Source: Terriglobales bacterium (GTDB lineage: Bacteria > Acidobacteriota > Terriglobia > Terriglobales > Acidobacteriaceae). Taken from it: 64,000 bases of DNA. The position numbers and the translations under genes are program-made. Below are positions 42,436-50,791 of the stretch, one piece after another. The stretch covers positions 40,530-104,529 of the forward strand of contig DATMPC010000034.1 of NCBI GenBank assembly GCA_035567895.1, given 5' to 3'. The notes under the pieces are model-generated. The model was not told the DNA's origin, ran no database searches, and saw only the letters and a list, made by a program, of their open reading frames with translations. Every line of letters starts with the position of its first letter. Positions within the stretch are counted from its first letter, which is position 1.

Positions 42436-43785
42436 CTAATGAGCGTGTTTGAGACGTTCCAGAGCCTCTCCCACCAGGTAAACCGAACCGGTAATCACGA
42501 TAGACCGATTGCGCTGGCGCGCAACCTCAACCGCCTGTTGCAAAGACTCCGCGCTGATGATCGTAGTTCCCACGTGCGCGGTAAGCTCGCGAATCTCTTC
42601 CGCCGAAGCAGCGCGCGGACTGTTTACACGGGTAGCAATCACCTCTTCCGCTAATGGGAAAAGAATCTCACCAATTTCAGCGATAGCTTTGTCGCGCATC
42701 GCGCCAAAAATGATCGTGACTGGCTGTCCCTGATAGCGCGACGTCAGCGCGGAGCGCAGTGCCCAGGCTCCATCAGGATTGTGAGCCACATCGAGCACGA
42801 CCTCAGGCGAGCCGGGAATCACCTGGAATCTTCCCGGCCAGCGCGTGCTTGCGACGCCCGCAGCGATCTGTTGAGCAGAGATTTCGTATCCAAAGCTCTG
42901 CTTCAATTCCACCGCAGCGGCGGTGGCCAAAGCAGCGTTGCGCAGTTGATGCCGACCGGCGAGCGGAGAATCGATCGTCACTTGCTCGCCCAAGACGTCC
43001 AGCGGGTAACGATTATGAGGCGCCCCGCCCGACTCTGCCTCGAACGCCTCCGACGCGGGGGTAATCGGCGGGACGTACGTGCTCGCGTTCACCACGCGCG
43101 CGCCGAGGGTGCGAACAGCGTCGCCTAGGGCGTCGTTTACCTCAGGATGCTGCGGCAGAGTCACCAGCGTCCCCTTCGGGCGAATAATCCCCGCCTTTTC
43201 GTGAGCGATCTCGGTAAGCGTGTTGCCGAGCCATTCCGTGTGATCGAGCGAGATGTCGGTGATCACGGATAGCAGCGGATCGGCTACATTGGTAGCATCC
43301 AGCCTTCCGCCGATGCCAACTTCCAGTACCGCGATGTCTACGTCTGTGCTCGCAAAATGCTCAAAGGCCATCGCGGTGAGCGTCTCAAAGAAGCTCGGAT
43401 GCTGTTCCAGCTTGCCCGCCTGAACCAGAGTTTGCGAGATGTCTTCGATGCGCCCATGCATCTCCGCGAATTCCGGATCGCTGATCGCCTCGTCGTCGAT
43501 CGCGATGCGCTCATTCACGCGCACAAGATGAGGCGACGTGTAGAGCCCAGTTCGATAACCTGCTTGGTGAAGGATGCTGGCAAGCATTGCCGAAGTCGAT
43601 CCTTTGCCATTCGTGCCCGCAATAATGATGCTGGGAAAGCGTCGCTCGGGATGCCCAAGCGCCTCCGTGAGCACTCGCATGTGCTGGAGATCGAACTTGT
43701 GCCGAGGTGTCTGGCCCTGCTGCGTCCAGAGCTCCGGAGCAAGCGACAGCAGGCTCTCAACCGCAGATTGGTAGGAAGTGGCCAA
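42436..43785 (-). CDS. folC: Dihydrofolate/folylpolyglutamate synthase
   Basis: A 449-residue Mur-ligase-type enzyme that joins glutamate to dihydropteroate and extends folate tails. The P-loop GTNGKGSTSAML, YTSPHLVRVNERI, EVGIGGRLDATN, ITDISLDHTEWLGNTLTEIAHEKAGI and DVAHNPDGAW are all diagnostic. TTG start. It is monocistronic or transcribed with the downstream plsC-type gene (148 bp gap). Confidence 0.95.
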   Translation of the reverse strand: MATSYQSAVESLLSLAPELWTQQGQTPRHKFDLQHMRVLTEALGHPERRFPSIIIAGTNGKGSTSAMLASILHQAGYRTGLYTSPHLVRVNERIAIDDEAISDPEFAEMHGRIEDISQTLVQAGKLEQHPSFFETLTAMAFEHFASTDVDIAVLEVGIGGRLDATNVADPLLSVITDISLDHTEWLGNTLTEIAHEKAGIIRPKGTLVTLPQHPEVNDALGDAVRTLGARVVNASTYVPPITPASEAFEAESGGAPHNRYPLDVLGEQVTIDSPLAGRHQLRNAALATAAAVELKQSFGYEISAQQIAAGVASTRWPGRFQVIPGSPEVVLDVAHNPDGAWALRSALTSRYQGQPVTIIFGAMRDKAIAEIGEILFPLAEEVIATRVNSPRAASAEEIRELTAHVGTTIISAESLQQAVEVARQRNRSIVITGSVYLVGEALERLKHAH

Positions 43786-43878
43786 AGTTGATTCTATTTT
43801 AGAGCCGAATTAGGATCGTCGCCCGCAGCGGGAGGTCCGACTGGCCGTTCAACGTTTTCTCAATTGCAAATCGCTGCT

Positions 43879-43898
43879 TTTTCCCTGAGCAGGGAAAA
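43879..43898. terminator. Short AT/GC hairpin between genes
   Basis: TTTTCCCTG-AG-CAGGGAAAA is a perfect 9-bp inverted repeat with A/T ends. It sits in the gap between the heptaheme cytochrome stop and folC. It looks like a symmetric intrinsic terminator but lacks an extra long T-tract, so strength is unsure. Confidence 0.45.
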
Positions 43899-43973
43899 TA
43901 GCAGGCAAAATTTTTCCGTGAGAAGAAACAAGCTGGACAAAGGTGGCGGAGAACTGATCAACGTTCTGAACTT

Positions 43974-45770
43974 CTAGCGGGCCGTACTCTCGGCCTTAGT
44001 CGGTACGCATTGCTTCAGCAGATCGCGCACTGCGTTTTCCTGAGGAAAATTTTGATTCGCCTTACCCAACACCTCGCAGGCCTGGTCGCGTTTCGTCAGA
44101 GATAAATACGTGCTTCCGAGGAGGCGGTAAAGTTCTACATCATAAGGAATCAGCTCAATGCCCTGCCGTAAGACTTCCACGGCCCGGGTTTCCTGCCGAG
44201 CCGCGATCAACATTTTTGCAAGTTGCTCGAAATCCGCAGGCTGCTTCGTGCCCTGAATGCGAGCTCGATCGAGGTAGGTAATCGCGGCATTCAGACCTTC
44301 CAGATTTCGCTGCTGCAAAGAAAGATCGGCTAGCGCCTGCAGAACGGTGATGTTGTCGGGATCTGTCTTCTCAAGCACTTTCGCAAGCTTCCAGTAGTGT
44401 TGTCGATACTCCGGATGGGAAAGCATCACCTGGCGGTAAGCCTGTAGCAAGGCAAGCGGAGGCACAACGCTGTTCTTCCCCGGTTCGGCGCTTAAATGAA
44501 CAAGATCCGGCAGCTGCGCGGTAGTCATCTTGAATGCAGCATCAGGAAATGGTTGTTGAGGCGTGCGGATGATGCGGTGATTCGTTAGCACCGAATGCGA
44601 GATGACCTTTACATCACGCTTCGGCATATGGCAACCAATGCAATTATCCGCCGGGCTTTGCTTCTGCCGTTCGGCTAACGCAACCGTGCAACTCTGTTCC
44701 GTGTGGCAAGTCATACAGCGCACGCGGAAATAATCTGGCGCGTCAGTTTCTGTTGGCTGCGTATGGGGATCATGGCAGGTAATGCAGCTCAGCTTGCCGA
44801 CACTTTCGCGATAACACTTGCTCAACCGCATCGATAGGTAGTGCTCGAGCAGGTCATCCTGCGGCGGGGTCTGCGTGTTGAAGGGGACCATGAAGATGCT
44901 GAGCGTGCTGTCCACGCTTGAGCCCGGGTGAAAGTCGTTGAATTGCTTTCCTTCCCGGAGAGCTCGCGCATCGCCAGTCTGGTGGCAGGGCAGGCACACA
45001 TTGTCGGCAAGCCATCCGGAAAGCTTTGCTGGATTCACGATTGTCTCGGCACTTGCCGCCGCCATGTGCGCTTCACCGGGGCCATGGCAGTTCTCGCAGC
45101 CCACTGCGAGCTGCTGAAATGGAGGTTTCTGGAACTTGCCATTGCCGTCAGGAACGGGCTGCGCGCGCCCGCTGTGGCAGCCAATACATCCCGGCAGAAT
45201 CGGACGGCTGAAGCCATAGTCGGCGTACTGATAGCCAGGCGACAACGCCCAAGTGTTGGCGTTCGAGTAGAACGAGAGCGGAGTTTCAAATAAGTAATCG
45301 CCGCGCTTAACGATTCCCCCAAAGCCATTCGCGCCGGCGCCGATGATCCATTCGACTTTGTGGGTATCGCGAAACACTTCTTTCCCGTCGGCCGCCGACT
45401 CAAACTCGCTCTGGTAAAGCGCGCCATCTTTCACGTATTGCTCAAAGTGCCGGTTTAGTCGCTGATCGAAAATGGATGCGGAAGTCGGGATGCTTTTCAA
45501 TAGAGGAGTATCCACTTTCACCATCGATCGGCCCATATCGGTCCGGGAATACTTCTCATAGATATCGTTATGGCAGAGCGCACATTCCTGGGAGCCAACG
45601 TATCCAGCAGTCGAAACCAGCGCTGGAGGATGCGCTCGGCTGCTTTTCGCGCCTGGCGGCTTCTTACGGCTCGATTGTGCTGCCACTGCAACGATGAAAA
45701 TTAGAACAATGAGCAAGAATTTCAAGGCTGCCGGCCGGCGATTTCGCTCACTGAAACTCGCGAAGTACAT
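43974..45770 (-). CDS. Heptaheme c-type cytochrome with TPR tail
   Basis: A 598-residue exported electron carrier. A membrane-anchor/signal helix (LKFLLIVLIFIVAVAAQ) is followed by seven CxxCH heme sites: CALCH (from residue 63), CIGCH, CENCH, CLPCH, CITCH, CMTCH and CIGCH. The spacing, with HGPGEAH after CENC and PKRDV after the last site, fits the cytochrome c554/NrfA-like superfamily. The last ~180 residues are TPR repeats (YWKLAKVLEKTDPDNITVLQALADLSLQQ, FEQLAKMLIAARQETRAVEVLRQGIE) for protein contacts. The role is unknown; hydroxylamine- or nitrite-type redox chemistry or electron transfer are candidates. It stands alone. Confidence 0.88.
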   Translation of the reverse strand: MYFASFSERNRRPAALKFLLIVLIFIVAVAAQSSRKKPPGAKSSRAHPPALVSTAGYVGSQECALCHNDIYEKYSRTDMGRSMVKVDTPLLKSIPTSASIFDQRLNRHFEQYVKDGALYQSEFESAADGKEVFRDTHKVEWIIGAGANGFGGIVKRGDYLFETPLSFYSNANTWALSPGYQYADYGFSRPILPGCIGCHSGRAQPVPDGNGKFQKPPFQQLAVGCENCHGPGEAHMAAASAETIVNPAKLSGWLADNVCLPCHQTGDARALREGKQFNDFHPGSSVDSTLSIFMVPFNTQTPPQDDLLEHYLSMRLSKCYRESVGKLSCITCHDPHTQPTETDAPDYFRVRCMTCHTEQSCTVALAERQKQSPADNCIGCHMPKRDVKVISHSVLTNHRIIRTPQQPFPDAAFKMTTAQLPDLVHLSAEPGKNSVVPPLALLQAYRQVMLSHPEYRQHYWKLAKVLEKTDPDNITVLQALADLSLQQRNLEGLNAAITYLDRARIQGTKQPADFEQLAKMLIAARQETRAVEVLRQGIELIPYDVELYRLLGSTYLSLTKRDQACEVLGKANQNFPQENAVRDLLKQCVPTKAESTAR

Positions 45771-45980
45771 GCAAATATGATGTTGCTCGTTTATACAGCA
45801 ACTAGTTCGCGAGGCAGCGTGGTTCCGGCAGCCGTCGGGCGGCTGTCAAATGGGAAAACGATTTCACGGATGTCGGTCAAGATGGATTGGGACTGTTAAT
45901 CCACGGAAACCTTACGAGCATGCGCCCTCGCCTGCTCGTTCTGACCGCCGGGCGAGGGGGGCGGGACCACGGAAGTAAAG

Positions 45981-47282
45981 ATGAAGATCGTCGAGATTCG
46001 CGTTCACTCCATCACCATAGCCGATCCACCGCTGCGGAGTTCTTACGGCCTCCATGCTCCTTACGCTCTCAGGACCATTCTGGAACTGGAGAGTGAAGAC
46101 GGAATTACGGGGATTAGCGAGACTCACGGCGGCGATGCCATCGCGGAGAGTTTTCAGCAGCTAAAGCGTCAGCTGGTTGGCGCAGATGCTTACCGCGTTG
46201 CCGGCAACCTGCTGCCGATGATCGATGCCAGCGCTCCTGGCGATCGTTCGCAGACCTATTACCTTCCCGGTGAGAATCCACTCGACGCGGCGGCGCGGCT
46301 CTACTCCGCAATTGAGATCGCGTGTCTTGATCTCATTGGCAAGTCCATCGGCAAGCCTGTTTGCGATTTGCTTGGTGGACGGGCACGCAGCGAAGTTCCA
46401 TTCTCCGCGTATCCGTTTTACAAGCATGCCGGTGGAGGTGGGGAAGGAGATGACCTTCGCTCCGACGAATACGGCGAAGCGCTAACGCCGAAGCAGTTGG
46501 TCGCGCAGGTTAAGCAGATGTTTACGAAGTATGGGTTTCAGGAAATCAAGTTCAAGGCCGGAGTTCTCGATCCTGCGGCAGAGATCGAAACCGTACGACA
46601 GCTTCGCGCAGAGTTTGGACCGAGAGTTCCAATCCGCCTCGATCCCAATTGCGCGTGGTCCGTGGCAACTTCAGTCGAGATCGGGAAGGCGCTGCGGGAA
46701 GAGCTGGGGAATGGTGGATATCTTGAAGATCCAACCGCGAACATCTCTGGAATGGCCGAAGTACGAAAGAAGCTACTCGCTGCGGGAGTCCAAACTCCGC
46801 TGGCCAGCAATGTTGCCGTGACTTCTTTTGCTGATCTTCCCGAATCCATCAGGACCGATGCGGTGCAAGTTGTGCTCTGCGATCCACACTACTGGGGAGG
46901 CATCCAGCAGGTGCAGCATCTTGGCAAACTTTGTCACACCTTCGGCCTGGGACTGTCGATGCATTCGAACTCCCACCTCGGCGTTTCGCTCATCGCGATG
47001 GCGCATGCTGCTGCGGCAACTCCGCAACTTACGTATGCGTGCGACACGCACTATCCGTGGCAGTCAGAGGAGGATGAAGTGGTCGCAGGCGGACGGGTCC
47101 CAATTGTGAACGGCTGTGTGCAGATTTTGGAGAAGCCAGGCCTGGGATTGGACCTCGATCACGATCAACTCGCTCGGGGGCGAGAGCGCTACGCCAAGTG
47201 CAAGTACCGCAAGCGAGACGATGAAGCCGAAATGCGCAAGCACGTGGATCCAAACTGGCGCAGAGTGCTGCCGAGATGGTGA
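45981..47282 (+). CDS. gudD: Glucarate dehydratase
   Basis: A 433-residue enolase-superfamily enzyme that removes water from D-glucarate (and idarate) to give 5-keto-4-deoxyglucarate. Key residues are seen: KFKAG (the KxK base), RLDPNCAW (metal Asp plus Asn), EDPT (metal Glu), ASN, and the second base in MHSNSHLG. SETHGGDAI and the long YPFYKHAGGGGEGDDLRSDEYGE loop are typical of GlucD. It opens the sugar-acid island. The run continues with an inverted repeat and leftward genes. Confidence 0.93.
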   Translation: MKIVEIRVHSITIADPPLRSSYGLHAPYALRTILELESEDGITGISETHGGDAIAESFQQLKRQLVGADAYRVAGNLLPMIDASAPGDRSQTYYLPGENPLDAAARLYSAIEIACLDLIGKSIGKPVCDLLGGRARSEVPFSAYPFYKHAGGGGEGDDLRSDEYGEALTPKQLVAQVKQMFTKYGFQEIKFKAGVLDPAAEIETVRQLRAEFGPRVPIRLDPNCAWSVATSVEIGKALREELGNGGYLEDPTANISGMAEVRKKLLAAGVQTPLASNVAVTSFADLPESIRTDAVQVVLCDPHYWGGIQQVQHLGKLCHTFGLGLSMHSNSHLGVSLIAMAHAAAATPQLTYACDTHYPWQSEEDEVVAGGRVPIVNGCVQILEKPGLGLDLDHDQLARGRERYAKCKYRKRDDEAEMRKHVDPNWRRVLPRW

Positions 47283-47301
47283 TGCGTTTAAAGAGCAAAG
47301 C

Positions 47302-47459
47302 AAAATCAACAACTCACGCAGATGAACGCAGATTTGCAGATTCACGCAGATCGTTTGAGAGAGTGAAGAGCATTGCAGACGCTTTGAAGCCAGTTTTCAA
47401 TCTTGAAAATCCGCGCGTATCCCCGAAATCTGCGTTCATCTGCGTGAGTTGTTGATTTT
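47302..47459. repeat. Perfect 34-bp inverted repeat, loop 90 bp
   Basis: The left arm 47302-47335 and the right arm 47426-47459 are exact reverse complements over 34 bases (left begins AAAATCAACAACTCACGCAG). Inside the arms the unit CACGCAGATGAA-type is repeated. It fills the gap between gudD and the aldo/keto reductase, which converge here, so it may stop both transcripts or be a mobile element. Confidence 0.85.
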
Positions 47460-47474
47460 GCTTTTGCGTCGAGC

Positions 47475-48443
47475 CTACCGGTTGTACGCAGGAATCGGCC
47501 CGCGCAGTTCATTCCATATTTCGTCGCAAGCCTTCACCACGTCGTCAGGAAGTGGTCCCTCCTCACACGCGGCAAGATTCTCCGCCAGTTGCTCCGGACG
47601 CGATGCTCCCAGAATCACGCAATCACTGACCGTGTGATGCAGAAGCCAATTGAGCGCGAGGCTTACGAGTGAACGGCCCGCTTTCTTTGCGATTGACTGC
47701 AGCTTCTCGACAGCCGCGAAATCTTCCGGATGCCAATAGCGGTCCTGATACAACTTATTGCTGTCAAAGCGCGTGCCCGGCGTGACCGACTGAATGTGGT
47801 GCTTGCCCGTGAGTAAGCCCCCGGCGAGCGGATTGTAGACAATGTTCGACAGCCTGAAATGCTTCGTCATCGGAAGCCACTCCTGCTCGATGCCGCGAGC
47901 CAGCAGGTTGTACATCGGTTGCGTGATGACCGCCGGCTTGTAGGAGTTCTTCTCCGCAATGCTCAGCATTTCGCTTTGTTGCCAGGCCGCATAGTTCGAC
48001 GTGCCGGAATAACGAATCTTTCCTTGCCCGGTCAAGAGCTCCAGCGCTTCCAGCGTTTCCTCAATTGGAACTGCATAGTCGGGAAAGTGCAGATAGTAGA
48101 TGTCGACGTAGTCGGTTTGGAGTCGTTTCAAGCTTTCGTCAATCGCTCGATAAATGGCTCGCTTGGAGAGTCCGCTTTCGTCTGCGCCTTCTCCCATTTT
48201 GAAGCGAACCTTTGTAGCAAGGATCTGCTTGGCGCGCCTGCCTTTCAGCGCCTCTCCCAACATCGTTTCGGCCACGCCTAGCTGATACATGTTGGCGGTA
48301 TCGAAAAAGTTGATTCCCGCTTCGATGCATTGGTCGACCATGCGAGTGCAGGTCTGCTGATCGGCGGGTTTGCCGAAGGTCATAGTGCCAAAGCACAGAC
48401 CTGAAACCGCTAGATCAGTCTGCTTGAGCTGTTTGAACTTCAT
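47475..48443 (-). CDS. Aldo/keto reductase
   Basis: A 322-residue NADPH-dependent reductase. The catalytic tetrad is in place: Asp and Tyr in FFDTANMYQLG, Lys in LATKVRF, His in YYLHFPDY; the AKR fold motifs ALELLTGQGKIRYSGTSNYAAWQ and VYNPLAGGLLTGKH follow. It begins within the end of the HpcH aldolase gene (4-bp overlap, ATGA), so the two are co-translated. In the sugar-acid pathway it might reduce the semialdehyde released by the aldolase, the role GarR plays in E. coli; this is inference. Confidence 0.9.
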   Translation of the reverse strand: MKFKQLKQTDLAVSGLCFGTMTFGKPADQQTCTRMVDQCIEAGINFFDTANMYQLGVAETMLGEALKGRRAKQILATKVRFKMGEGADESGLSKRAIYRAIDESLKRLQTDYVDIYYLHFPDYAVPIEETLEALELLTGQGKIRYSGTSNYAAWQQSEMLSIAEKNSYKPAVITQPMYNLLARGIEQEWLPMTKHFRLSNIVYNPLAGGLLTGKHHIQSVTPGTRFDSNKLYQDRYWHPEDFAAVEKLQSIAKKAGRSLVSLALNWLLHHTVSDCVILGASRPEQLAENLAACEEGPLPDDVVKACDEIWNELRGPIPAYNR

Positions 48444-49234
48444 CGTGCGGTAGTGCTCACTTTCCGGTTTTGAAGTGCGGCGCTCGCCTGCTTGACGATG
48501 GATTGGGCTCCGATCCTTAGACAGGCCACATCGTTGCCGCAGAAAAGGATGTCAACGCCCTGATCGGCCCAAAACTGAACATCGGGCAATGGACTGCCCA
48601 CAGCAATCAGCTTTCCGTGCTTTCTCGCACTGCGAATGCACGCCTGTGCCGCTTCAACTACCTTGGCGTGTGTCGTCTCGCCTGGTACTCCGAGACTCGA
48701 AGACAGGTCAGCAGGGCCGAGGAAAATGTCGACTCCCGGAATGGCACACAGTTCCTCGGCGCGCTGTACAGCCTCCGCAGTTTCAATCTGGATCATCAGA
48801 CTGAGCTCTGTGTTCAGCTTCTGCTGCGCCTGTGGCAGGCTATCTACCATGCCGTAATCAAGAGCCCGTGGAACGCTGAAGTAGCCACGCGCGCCGTCCG
48901 GACGAAAGCGCGCATGCTGAATGAACTCACGAACAATCTGCAGTGAATCGGCCATGGGTAGATCGATGATGTCGGGTCCGCACTCTGCAGCCTTCAACAC
49001 ATTCTCGCGGCGGCTGTCAGGAATGCGGATCATCGTGAGCATGCCTGCTCCCGAAGCGATTCGGCAAAGGTCGGCGGCCTGCGCGAAGGTGATGAAGGCA
49101 TGCTCCATCTCGATCCAGAGCACGCGAAAACCCAGCTTGGCGGCGATCTCTACAAATATCGGGTCGTAGAAGTAGGCGGCGATCCCCAACAGCGGACCGC
49201 CGTGCTCTTCAACTACTCGCGCGATTCGCGACAT
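48440..49234 (-). CDS. HpcH/HpaI-family aldolase
   Basis: A 264-residue class II aldolase of the GarL / KDG-type group, which splits keto-deoxy acids to pyruvate and an aldehyde. Metal and substrate residues: RVLWIEMEHAFITF, MIRIPD, MIQIETAEAVQRAEELCAIPGVDIFLGPADLSSSLGVPGE. The likely substrate is 5-keto-4-deoxyglucarate, from context. GGAG precedes the ATG at 49234. It overlaps the aldo/keto reductase gene by 4 bp. Confidence 0.88.
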   Translation of the reverse strand: MSRIARVVEEHGGPLLGIAAYFYDPIFVEIAAKLGFRVLWIEMEHAFITFAQAADLCRIASGAGMLTMIRIPDSRRENVLKAAECGPDIIDLPMADSLQIVREFIQHARFRPDGARGYFSVPRALDYGMVDSLPQAQQKLNTELSLMIQIETAEAVQRAEELCAIPGVDIFLGPADLSSSLGVPGETTHAKVVEAAQACIRSARKHGKLIAVGSPLPDVQFWADQGVDILFCGNDVACLRIGAQSIVKQASAALQNRKVSTTAR

Positions 49235-49392
49235 CACTCAGCTCCGGAGATCGTAATCAGCAGCGGATGACAAGCAGCGGATGAATTGATAATGTTCGAG
49301 GCGCGTCTCATTTCCCGTTTCATTCAGCACAACTCGATGACTCAGAATGAGCAATGCAGAGAATACAAGATAAACCCACGTCTCTCTCCTAA

Positions 49393-50649
49393 ATGACCGA
49401 ACAACGGTGGTTGCGGATTCTCTCTGTCTCATTCGTGATGTACACAATCGCCTACATAGATCGCACCAACGTTTCCATGGCGCTGCCTGCAATGAGCGCC
49501 GAACTTCACATGGATCCTCGGCAGGCTGGAGACGCCGTGGGATTGTTCTTCTGGGGATATTTGCTCCTGCAGATGCCGGCAGCGTACCTGGCACAACACT
49601 GGAGCGCTAAGCGAACGGTTGCGATTCTACTGGTGGCGTGGGGCCTCTGCTCGGTCGCGACGGGCTTTGTACACACTCTTACGCAGTTTAGGCTTATGAG
49701 ACTGGTTCTAGGGCTCGCCGAAGGCGGAGTCTGGCCGGCAGTTCTTGTCCTGGTCGCACACTGGTTCCCTCGCGCCGAACGCGCGCGCGCAAACGCCTAT
49801 TGGATGCTGTGCCTTCCACTGTCCGTAGTGATCTCGTCTCCGCTCTCCGGATGGCTGCTCACGCACTGGAACTGGCGTGTGCTCCTGATTGTCGAAGGTG
49901 CCTTCCCGTTTCTCTGGCTGCTCGTCTGGCTGCTGAGCATCGATGACTTTCCGAAACAAGCGAAATGGATCTCTGCGGAAGAGCGCCAATATCTCGAAAA
50001 AACGCTTGCAGCCGAGACTGCTGACGCCAAACCTCAGGAGCGAGTCAGTTACCTGGCAGCACTGCTGTCACCCCAGGTCTTGATCCTCACTACGATCTAC
50101 TTCCTCCGAAACTTTGGCAGCTATGGTTCGCTGTTCTGGCTTCCAACCGCTCTTGGTAAGGCGAAGAAGCTGAGCGATCTGACGTTGGGAAACGTAATCA
50201 CGATCCCTTATCTGCTGGCAGCCATTCTGATGGTAGCCGCGGCCAAGAGCTCCGACAGAACCGGGGAGCGGCGCGCGCACATGAGCCTCACGCTGATCGT
50301 GTCTGGAGCATCGTTTTTGGGAGCATTGGTTACTCAGCGCTTTCCATTCCTATCGTTTTCGCTGATTAGTTTGGCGGTTGCTGCTGTGTATGCATCCCTG
50401 GGCCCATTTTGGGCATTGCCAACTGAGACGCTGCCGCGCAAAGTTGTGGCGACTGCGATGGGACTTATTAATGCGATCGGGAATCTGGGCGGCTACTTCG
50501 GTCCGGTCGTAATTGGACACTTCCTGAAGCAGTCGGGCGGCTTTGTTTACGGATTTGGAATTGTCGGCATTGCGCTCATCATCGCGGCAGGAATGTCATT
50601 CATGTTACGTCCTGCGAAGCCGGCTGCAGTAGCGACCGTGAGTTCCTGA
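49393..50649 (+). CDS. ACS-family sugar-acid permease
   Basis: A 418-residue, 12-helix major facilitator of the anion:cation symporter family. YIDRTNVSMALPAMSAELHMDPRQAGDAVGLFFWGYLLLQMPAAYLAQHWSAKR is typical of GudP/GarP/ExuT-like carriers for hexarates, hexuronates and galactonate. It lies between sugar-acid enzyme genes and likely imports the substrates of this island. It reads opposite to the HpcH aldolase gene across 150 bp. Confidence 0.9.
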   Translation: MTEQRWLRILSVSFVMYTIAYIDRTNVSMALPAMSAELHMDPRQAGDAVGLFFWGYLLLQMPAAYLAQHWSAKRTVAILLVAWGLCSVATGFVHTLTQFRLMRLVLGLAEGGVWPAVLVLVAHWFPRAERARANAYWMLCLPLSVVISSPLSGWLLTHWNWRVLLIVEGAFPFLWLLVWLLSIDDFPKQAKWISAEERQYLEKTLAAETADAKPQERVSYLAALLSPQVLILTTIYFLRNFGSYGSLFWLPTALGKAKKLSDLTLGNVITIPYLLAAILMVAAAKSSDRTGERRAHMSLTLIVSGASFLGALVTQRFPFLSFSLISLAVAAVYASLGPFWALPTETLPRKVVATAMGLINAIGNLGGYFGPVVIGHFLKQSGGFVYGFGIVGIALIIAAGMSFMLRPAKPAAVATVSS

Positions 50650-50791
50650 GGGGAGTGGCGAACACGAAGGGCACGAAGGAAAAAGCCAAGGTCACGGGGC
50701 AACAACAATCCCTTGTGACCTCCTCCTTTGCCTTCGCGACCGGAGCCGGCCCTGAGCGCAGTCGAAAGGGTGTTCACCTCTAAAGGTTTGC

